Shown here: positions 6,441 to 12,018 of the stretch, one piece after another
How the letters are laid out: each line of letters begins with the position of its first letter
How positions within the stretch are numbered: position 1 is the first letter of the stretch
From: a bacterium
GTDB taxonomy: Bacteria; Patescibacteriota; Saccharimonadia; Saccharimonadales; UBA4665
Direction: 5' to 3'
Assembly: GCA_021846765.1 (NCBI GenBank)
Contig: JAJZWH010000024.1
Span: 1-12,018, forward strand
DNA: 12,018 nucleotides
Made by a program: the position numbers and the translations under genes
The notes under the pieces: generated by a model
What the model was told of the DNA's origin: nothing
The model's input: the letters and a program-made list of their open reading frames with translations, nothing else
The model's database searches: none

Positions 6441-9400
6441 ATGAATGAACAGACTAGTAAAAATTATTTACAAGCTTTTAATTCTCTTAACGATGCCCAA
6501 AGATTGGCGGTCACTACAATCGATGGACCAATTTTAGTAATTGCTGGCCCGGGAACAGGTAAAACCCAACTATTAACAACTCGTATTGGTTATATCTTAG
6601 CCAATAGCGATAGCGCACCAGAAGATATATTATGTCTTACTTTTAGCGATGCAGCAGCTAGAACAATGCAGAATAGACTGGCCAATATTATTGGTTCAGC
6701 CGCCTTTAGAGTAACTATTCAAACTTACCATAGTTTTGGAAGCGAGTTAATTTTAAGATATCCTGATCTTTTCGATTTAAAAGAAGATGTTTTGCCAGCA
6801 GATGAACTTAAAATTAATCAAATAATTCGCTCTATTTGCCGACAATTAGACTATAGTAATCCGCTTAAATCAGATTATTATACAAAAGACATCATATCTC
6901 TAATTAGCAATTATAAAAGAGCATTAATTACTCCAGAAATACTCCTAGATGTTTGTCAAAGTAATCAGCAATTTAATGATCAGGCAGCAAACTTAATTAA
7001 TAAACATCTAAAGGCTGGCGAACGAATTAATCAAAAACAACTTATAGATTATCAAGATATACTGACAGAAAGTAACAATCTACCCAGCCAAAATATTAAT
7101 CAGATAACTTCACTTAAATCACTCTGGCTAGAATCACTAGAGCAGGCAATTGCTAATGCACTTGAAACTAAAAAAATGACAGCCTTAAGCTTATGGAAGA
7201 AGCGATGGCTAGAAGTAAATACCGATAATCAATATATCATTAACAGTCCCAGAACGATTCAAAAACAACTCGCACTTGCAGAAATTTATTCTTTATATAA
7301 TCAACAACTAAAAAAAGAAAAAGTTTATGATTACGACGACATGATTATCCAAGCCATTAATGGATTAACTACTAATTTAGATATTAAACTTAGCTTGCAG
7401 GAAAAATATCAATATATTCTTCTTGATGAATTCCAAGACACCAATGAAGCACAGTTTAAAATAGTTGAATTGCTAGCGGATAACCCGATCAACGAACATA
7501 GACCCAATATTCTAGCCGTAGGCGACGATGATCAAGCTATATATCGATTTCAAGGTGCCCACTATTCTCACATGGAGCGTTTTTACCAAAACTACTTAGA
7601 TGTTGTATTAGTTAACTTGAAAATAAATTATCGTTCTGGGCCAGGAATTATTCAATTAAGTACTAAAATTAGGGAACAAATTAGCAATCGCTTAGAGTTA
7701 ATCAATAAACAAGCACAAGCATATAATAATCAAATAAAAGAAGAAATTAAAAGAGTAGAGCTACCCTTAGATGTCGATCATTTAGCCTGGACCGCTGAAT
7801 ATATTAAGTCGTTAATAGACCAGGGAACTGCCCCAGATAGCATTGCAGTGTTAGCTCCTGAACATAGCTTATTGACTGCTTTTATTCCATATCTACATGG
7901 ACTATCCATTCCCATAAGTTATGAACGCAAAGACAATGTTCTAGATAACGATCTTATCAATCAACTCATAACCATGGCTAAACTAGTGCTCAGCCTAAGC
8001 AATCAGGAGAATAGTGCCGAAGACCTTTGGCCAATCATTTTAAGTTATGATCAATGGCAACTGCCTACCAGTTTAATTTGGCAACTCTCTTGGCAAGTCA
8101 GCGATTTAAGAGATAGCTGGATAAATACATTACTTAACCATCCCGAAACTAGAACTATTGGCCTTTTCTTCATTAAATTAAGCCAAATAACAGAATATTC
8201 TTCGTTTGAACAAATGCTTAATTATCTTATTGGTAATGAACCGCTACTCATTAATGAACAAGGTATAAAAGAATTCTCTAGCCCTTTCTATGGCTATTAT
8301 TTCAGTAGCCTAACTGAGCAAAAAGATAATATTAATGCTAATGAATGGCGATTACTAGGCCAATTAACAACTCTTAAAAATAAAATTAAAAACTCTAGCG
8401 ATAGTAGTTTGAATTTAGAACAATTTATTTTGCTAATAAAGGATTACCAAGAAGCAGACATAAAAATAACCGAGCAAAGCCCTTATAAAGAAAGTTTTCA
8501 AGCAGTAAACCTAATGACCGGATTTGCTGCTAAGGGCAGTGAATTTAACACTATTATACTTATAAATTTTGTTGATAAAACATGGGGCACTAGTGGCAGA
8601 AACAAATCATCGAAGATTGCCTTACCATTTAATTTAGCGCATGTTCGCTTAGACAATAACGCTAGCGATGAAAAGTTGAGGTTACTATTTGTAGCCTTGT
8701 CCAGAGCCAAGGAACGCTTAGTAATGATTAGCTATAAGCAAGAACTAGGCGGCAATGAAATATATCGCTTACAATACTTTCAAGAATATGAAGAAGATAA
8801 TCAATTAATTAGTCCATTATTGCCTAAGAATTCGCAACAAGTTATAAGACCTAAAGTCAATTTTAGTGACATTAATTTAATTAGACCGGCCTGGCATAAT
8901 CGTCATCTACAAATAACTAATCCTGATCGATATGCCTTATTAGAAGATAGACTGAAACTTTTTCGTCTTAGTGCTAGTAACTTAAATAATTTTACAGATA
9001 TTTCTCAAGGAGGACCCAGGCAATTTTATTTAAATAGTATATTGAAGTTTCCTAGCGTATCGTCCCTAAGTAGTCAATATGGTAGCGTCTATCATGGAAT
9101 TTTAGATTGGCATTTTCAACAGACTAAGAAAAACCATCATCCTCCTAGCGTAGAACAAACTATAGAAGAATTCAAAAATCGCCTTAAGAAAAAAAGAATA
9201 GCTAAGTTAGATTTCGAATTATTATTAAAACGTGGTAGTAATTCTCTAAAAGCTTACTTTGCACAAACTACGATAGAAGAAAATCCTTATGATTTAAGCG
9301 AACAAGCATTAGAAGCCAACTATCAAGGGGCTAGATTAATTGGAGAAATCGATAGATTAATTGTTAACAATAAAGCCAAAACACTACATATTATCGATTT

Positions 9401-9758
9401 TAAAACCGGTAGCAGTTACCATAAATTTAAAAAAGAAATTAAACCGATGCACCATCTAAGACAACTTTATTTTTATAAATTGCTTTTGCAATTAAGTCCT
9501 CAATTTAAAGGATATACGGTCAACGGAGCAACAATTCAATTCGTTGAACCAGACAGTTATAGTGGTCTTATAACTAGTCTTCATCTGGATTTTAATGAAC
9601 AGGAAGAGAGTAGACTAAAAGACCTAATAATAGCAGTCTGGAATAAAATAATGGCTCTCGATTTTCCTGATACTGAATCCTATCCTGATAACTACAACGG
9701 CATTTTAAAATTTGAAAATACTTTATTAGATAAACAATCCGATTCAGATATTCCTTAA
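6441..9758 (+). CDS. UvrD/PcrA-family DNA helicase fused to a C-terminal PD-(D/E)XK (RecB/AddB-like) nuclease
   Basis: This 1105-residue protein begins with a superfamily 1A helicase: Q motif around 16-22, Walker A GPGTGKT (36-42), motif Ia near CLTFSDAAA (65-73), Walker B DEFQDT (329-334), motif III GDDDQAIYRFQGA (361-373), motif IV NYRSG (396-400), motif V region AAKGSEF (696-702) and motif VI LFVALSRAKERL (749-760). From about 838 a RecB-like nuclease follows, with GSVYHG (H885), GEIDRL (D971), IDFKTG (D986, K988) and QLYFY (1008-1012), the full active-site set. It should unwind and degrade or process DNA ends in recombination repair, similar in layout to AdnA/AdnB subunits. The nuclease half has no cysteine, so the Fe-S cluster of AddB-type nucleases is absent. 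Motif V lacks the usual His. A short Shine-Dalgarno (AGAAGG) precedes the ATG, 18 bases after ndh. Confidence 0.92.
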   Translation: MNEQTSKNYLQAFNSLNDAQRLAVTTIDGPILVIAGPGTGKTQLLTTRIGYILANSDSAPEDILCLTFSDAAARTMQNRLANIIGSAAFRVTIQTYHSFGSELILRYPDLFDLKEDVLPADELKINQIIRSICRQLDYSNPLKSDYYTKDIISLISNYKRALITPEILLDVCQSNQQFNDQAANLINKHLKAGERINQKQLIDYQDILTESNNLPSQNINQITSLKSLWLESLEQAIANALETKKMTALSLWKKRWLEVNTDNQYIINSPRTIQKQLALAEIYSLYNQQLKKEKVYDYDDMIIQAINGLTTNLDIKLSLQEKYQYILLDEFQDTNEAQFKIVELLADNPINEHRPNILAVGDDDQAIYRFQGAHYSHMERFYQNYLDVVLVNLKINYRSGPGIIQLSTKIREQISNRLELINKQAQAYNNQIKEEIKRVELPLDVDHLAWTAEYIKSLIDQGTAPDSIAVLAPEHSLLTAFIPYLHGLSIPISYERKDNVLDNDLINQLITMAKLVLSLSNQENSAEDLWPIILSYDQWQLPTSLIWQLSWQVSDLRDSWINTLLNHPETRTIGLFFIKLSQITEYSSFEQMLNYLIGNEPLLINEQGIKEFSSPFYGYYFSSLTEQKDNINANEWRLLGQLTTLKNKIKNSSDSSLNLEQFILLIKDYQEADIKITEQSPYKESFQAVNLMTGFAAKGSEFNTIILINFVDKTWGTSGRNKSSKIALPFNLAHVRLDNNASDEKLRLLFVALSRAKERLVMISYKQELGGNEIYRLQYFQEYEEDNQLISPLLPKNSQQVIRPKVNFSDINLIRPAWHNRHLQITNPDRYALLEDRLKLFRLSASNLNNFTDISQGGPRQFYLNSILKFPSVSSLSSQYGSVYHGILDWHFQQTKKNHHPPSVEQTIEEFKNRLKKKRIAKLDFELLLKRGSNSLKAYFAQTTIEENPYDLSEQALEANYQGARLIGEIDRLIVNNKAKTLHIIDFKTGSSYHKFKKEIKPMHHLRQLYFYKLLLQLSPQFKGYTVNGATIQFVEPDSYSGLITSLHLDFNEQEESRLKDLIIAVWNKIMALDFPDTESYPDNYNGILKFENTLLDKQSDSDIP

Positions 9759-9775
9759 TCTTGTTTATAAATTAA

Positions 9776-10174
9776 TTATTTCTTATATTTCTTTAATTCT
9801 TTTTTTAGATGTTCGATTTGTTTATGCTGTTTAGCGATAATTATTTGATCCTGACTATACCCACGTGATTGTAAATCAGCAGCAAAAGCACTATTAACTT
9901 CTTTTCTAAATTGTTTGTTAGTTAACTTTTCGCTAGTTACAAGTTGTTTTAATGTCTTATTTTTTAAGGCATTCTGAACATTAATCACTGATGTTTTAAG
10001 AACTTGAGCTTCTGCTACTATTTTTTCTTGACGATATACCGTTTTAGGTATTTGGCTACTACCAACGTCTGGCATCTTAGGACTAATTACAGCTGCCATA
10101 ACTATTCCGACGGTACCAGATATTAGCATTGCTGCACCGACAAAACCGACTATAATATACATTATTTTTTTCAT
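9776..10174 (-). CDS. Hypothetical membrane-anchored protein, 132 residues
   Basis: I do not recognise a family. A single hydrophobic segment (about residues 5-30, after MKKI) could be a membrane anchor or signal peptide. It is followed by a polar, lysine- and glutamine-rich region of about 100 residues. The C-terminus, about 107-132, is strongly charged (KQHKQIEHLKKELKKYKK) and could form a short coiled coil. If the N-terminal segment is exported, the polar region faces outwards. The start has a good AAGGAG Shine-Dalgarno (complement at 10185-10190), 10 bases from the ATG. Its stop lies only 17 bases from the stop of the convergent helicase gene, leaving no room for a separate terminator. 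The aquaporin gene upstream is in the same direction but is separated by a strong hairpin, so it is probably transcribed alone. Confidence 0.72.
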   Translation of the reverse strand: MKKIMYIIVGFVGAAMLISGTVGIVMAAVISPKMPDVGSSQIPKTVYRQEKIVAEAQVLKTSVINVQNALKNKTLKQLVTSEKLTNKQFRKEVNSAFAADLQSRGYSQDQIIIAKQHKQIEHLKKELKKYKK

Positions 10175-10260
10175 TGATTAAATTCTCCTTAATAAATAGC
10201 TTTATCGATATCTATTCAAGTATATATTAATGACTATATCTGAATTATAGCTTTAATAAT

Positions 10261-10299
10261 AATAAATACTGCCTCTAATAATTAAAGGCAGTATTTATT
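10261..10299 (-). terminator. Long perfect hairpin, probable terminator of the aquaporin gene
   Basis: AATAAATACTGCCT (10261-10274) and its exact complement (10286-10299) make a 14-base-pair stem around an 11-base loop. It lies 21 bases past the aquaporin stop codon and upstream of the 132-residue gene, both on the minus strand. The minus-strand 3' arm ends in a T-rich run (GTATTTATT, then ATTATT) but not a clean T-tract, so it could also act as an RNA-stabilising stem or a weaker terminator. Confidence 0.65.
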
Positions 10300-10320
10300 G
10301 TCTTTGACAAAATACTTTTT

Positions 10321-11115
10321 TTAACGACGACGTCGATTAGAAGAAGTACTTTTTTTAGCAGTGCTTTTTTTGGTAGTGCTTTTTTTGGTAGTAGTCTTTT
10401 TAGCAGTTGAACGACTACTAGGAGATGCTGATTCGGCAACAATAACTGTCTCGCTAACTATGACTTGATCTGAACTAGGGGCAAATAGTAAAGCATATAA
10501 ATTAACTCCTATGATTGCACCTAATACTGGTCCTAGAGCGTAAGTTCCCCAGCCCATTACTCCATTTATTCCCCATGCTCGAATACCAAAAGCTACAGCA
10601 GGGTTGGCAATGCCAATTCCGACTCCAGCAGCTGCAGCTATAATGATAGCTAATGCGTAAGAGCCACCAAGCAATAGACCTCGGTTAGTTGTGTCGTGCT
10701 TCTTAAAGTAGACAGCACCCCAAGCTAATGCCAGAACGAATGCTCCAATAGCTTCTGAAAGTAATACTTTGGCGCTAAAATGACCGCCAATTGGCTGTAA
10801 ACTTTGACCAGCAAAATATCTAAATATACCATACGCAGCCCATGCTCCTAAAAGTTGAACTATAACGTAAGATAACGCCACTAAAGAACTTATTTTTCTG
10901 GCTGTCCAAAGCCCAATTGTCACAGCCGGATTTAAATGCGCACCTGAACTATCGCCAAAGAAAAATGCTGCCACTGCGACAACAGCACCTGATCCTAAGG
11001 CTATAAAAAACGGTATACCGATATTTGATCTCTGGATACTCAAAAATACCAGAGTTAAAATACCAGTGCCCAAAAACTCAGCTACAATAGCAGCTGCTCT
11101 TTGTCTTCCAAACAT
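10321..11115 (-). CDS. MIP-family (aquaporin-like) channel with variant second NPA motif and basic C-terminal tail
   Basis: This 264-residue protein has six membrane helices within residues 1-212 and the two half-helix signatures of major intrinsic proteins: SGAHLNPAVTIG (57-68) and GIANPAVAFG (168-177). The family conducts water, glycerol or other small neutral solutes across the membrane. The Arg that normally follows the second NPA (NPAR, R189 in AqpZ) is Val174 here. Counting without gaps from the NPA motifs, the other filter positions are near S42, I159 and G168, so the pore mouth should be wider and uncharged; specificity is therefore uncertain. Residues from about 230 to 264 form a cytoplasmic tail rich in Lys, Ser and Thr, ending RRRR. 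The start has a strong AAGGAGG Shine-Dalgarno (complement at 11126-11132), 10 bases from the ATG. Confidence 0.9.
   Translation of the reverse strand: MFGRQRAAAIVAEFLGTGILTLVFLSIQRSNIGIPFFIALGSGAVVAVAAFFFGDSSGAHLNPAVTIGLWTARKISSLVALSYVIVQLLGAWAAYGIFRYFAGQSLQPIGGHFSAKVLLSEAIGAFVLALAWGAVYFKKHDTTNRGLLLGGSYALAIIIAAAAGVGIGIANPAVAFGIRAWGINGVMGWGTYALGPVLGAIIGVNLYALLFAPSSDQVIVSETVIVAESASPSSRSTAKKTTTKKSTTKKSTAKKSTSSNRRRR
10345..10404 (-). repeat. Four tandem 15-base units encoding the K/S/T-rich aquaporin tail
   Basis: Four consecutive 15-base units (10345-10359, 10360-10374, 10375-10389, 10390-10404) encode the five-residue repeats AKKTT, TKKST, TKKST and AKKST (residues 238-257). The two middle units are identical in DNA, which points to recent duplication or slippage. 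Unit number may vary between strains without shifting the frame. Confidence 0.85.
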
Positions 11116-11483
11116 ATTATTGGAACCTCCTTAAATATTTATATTCCTAAGCGTACATTCTCATTTAATGTTTGTAAAGAGGTAATAGGATAAGCACTTT
11201 AATATGAATAATTAATTTTCATTAAAAATAAATTATATGATGGCTTAGATTTAACTTATCAAAACAACTAAATTTATTAATTCTTATCTGTTATAGAAAA
11301 TTATTTAAAAGGCAAAAAGATTCATTACTGAGTTATTTTAGATTATATAATAATTAAAAATTATAATTAAGAATTATTATTATTTTTAATTTTTAACATT
11401 GCATTTTTAATATTTATCAACATATCTATGTAATAGTTTTTACAGTAAGATGAAGGCATTTGCTGTTAATCTCAATATTAATC
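11116..11483. other. AT-rich intergenic region between divergent aquaporin and MEDS genes
   Basis: No open reading frame or RNA gene is convincing across these 368 bases. The centre (about 11340-11410) is nearly pure A/T and can fold into weak hairpins, such as ATTAAAAAT against ATTTTTAAT. A possible distant promoter for the aquaporin gene reads TTGATA (11257-11262, minus strand), a long 19-base spacer and TATAAT (11232-11237), which would give a leader of about 110 bases. I see no clear promoter or Shine-Dalgarno for the plus-strand gene. Confidence 0.5.
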
Positions 11484-12018
11484 ATGAGATACAAAATAAT
11501 TGCCAATAATATAAATAAAAATTGGTTAATTAAACAGCCCGAGGGTCATTTAATTTTTTTTTATAATAAACAATCAGAATTATTAAAACCTTTAAGCGAA
11601 TTTATATATTATGGAATTCAAGCTAACGAGATATGTATAGTTATTGCCCAAAGGGCAAATATTATTAAAATAAATCAACGCTTAAATGAATTACTAATTA
11701 ATGCTGACGAACAAATTAACAAAGGTCAATATATCGTCTTGGATGCTAATAATATATTAAAAAAAATTATGCTTAATGGATTGCCTAACAAAACACTTTT
11801 TTTGGAAACTTTCAATAAAGCCTTTAGCGTATTAAGAAATAACTATCCATATAAAAAACGCAAAATAAGAGTTTACGGTGAACTTACTGCAACTTTTTAT
11901 TTAACAAGAAACCTCAAAGGTATTATTCAATTAGAAAGCATGTGGAATGAATTAGCTAACAAACAATCTCTCACATTGTTTTGTGGCTACCCAAAACAAA
12001 TTATTGTTAATAATCAGC
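11484..12018 (+). CDS. MEDS (DcmR-type sensory) domain protein, N-terminal part, cut by window edge
   Basis: An open frame from the ATG at 11484 runs to the window end (178 codons, 3' end missing). It matches the MEDS domain, named from methanogen/methylotroph DcmR sensors: EGHLIFFYNKQSELLKPL (20-37), a start typical of the fold with His22; IRVYGELTA (128-136); IIQLESMWNELA (147-158); and LFCGYP (165-170). MEDS domains resemble the ATPase core of RecA/KaiC-like proteins and usually sit before histidine-kinase or DNA-binding output domains; the output part here lies beyond the edge. The start is uncertain: the ATG has no Shine-Dalgarno, and the frame stays open upstream as far as a TGA at 11451, with a possible TTG start at 11460 behind GAAGG. 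A run of nine T at 11554-11562 lies inside the gene. Confidence 0.8.
   Translation, partial: MRYKIIANNINKNWLIKQPEGHLIFFYNKQSELLKPLSEFIYYGIQANEICIVIAQRANIIKINQRLNELLINADEQINKGQYIVLDANNILKKIMLNGLPNKTLFLETFNKAFSVLRNNYPYKKRKIRVYGELTATFYLTRNLKGIIQLESMWNELANKQSLTLFCGYPKQIIVNNQ

Noticed and set aside
8498..8710. Minus-strand open frame of 70 residues opposite the helicase gene.
   Set aside because: It lies across helicase motifs V and VI and is explained as a shadow frame.
10175..10260. Promoter for the 132-residue gene among several TATA-like stretches.
   Set aside because: TATACT and TATATA strings are present, but none has a matching -35 box at 16-18 bases; the region is too AT-rich to choose one.
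11340..11410. AT-only inverted repeats that might suggest an origin or attachment site.
   Set aside because: Low-complexity A/T sequence forms such repeats by chance; no DnaA-box cluster, integrase gene or tRNA end is nearby.
11450..11509. Short plus-strand frame (19 codons) starting ATGAAGGCA, overlapping the MEDS start in another frame.
   Set aside because: Too short, without a clear Shine-Dalgarno, and in AT-rich DNA where such frames are common.

Overview
The window is AT-rich (roughly one third G+C by eye) and holds bacterial genes read with the standard code. It looks like a Candidate Phyla Radiation (Patescibacteria) genome, most likely Saccharibacteria (TM7). The clues are a cytochrome bo3 quinol oxidase set beside a type II NADH dehydrogenase and a lone FAD dehydrogenase, a one-piece UvrD helicase-nuclease, short spacers, and an aquaporin with a lysine/serine/threonine-rich tail. 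The taxonomic call is an inference from gene content and has not been tested by phylogeny.

Layout. 1-3051 (minus): cyoA-cyoB-cyoC, overlapping genes of a bo3-type ubiquinol oxidase; cyoC is cut by the left edge. 3117-4781 (minus): a GlcD/YdiJ-like FAD dehydrogenase directly upstream of cyoA and probably co-directional with it. 4782-4963: a divergent control region with a minus promoter, a plus promoter, and a rho-independent terminator inside the leader of the next plus gene. 4964-5173 (plus): an unrecognised 69-residue protein. 5217-6422 (plus): a type II NADH:quinone dehydrogenase behind a near-consensus promoter that leaves almost no 5' leader. 6441-9758 (plus): a UvrD-like helicase fused to a PD-(D/E)XK nuclease. 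9776-10174 (minus): a small membrane-anchored hypothetical protein. 10321-11115 (minus): an unusual MIP-family channel. 11116-11483: an AT-rich non-coding stretch. 11484-12018 (plus): the start of a MEDS-domain sensor protein, cut by the right edge.

How the genes fit together. The NADH dehydrogenase and the FAD dehydrogenase would both feed electrons into a quinone pool that the bo3 oxidase empties onto O2. The left half is therefore a short, self-contained aerobic electron chain that needs no complex I, complex III or cytochrome c. No quinone-synthesis gene is visible here, and such genomes usually lack that pathway, so the quinone may come from a host or neighbour cell. The right half (DNA repair, small membrane protein, channel, sensor) has no obvious shared function.

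The most notable features are: matched near-leaderless promoters on the two dehydrogenase genes; a terminator with an overlapping small reading frame in the leader of the 69-residue gene; an aquaporin in which the conserved NPA-Arg is Val and the C-terminus is histone-H1-like; and a FAD dehydrogenase resembling only the FAD half of the larger FAD/Fe-S fusion enzymes. I found no clear CRISPR array, insertion sequence, tRNA or rRNA.
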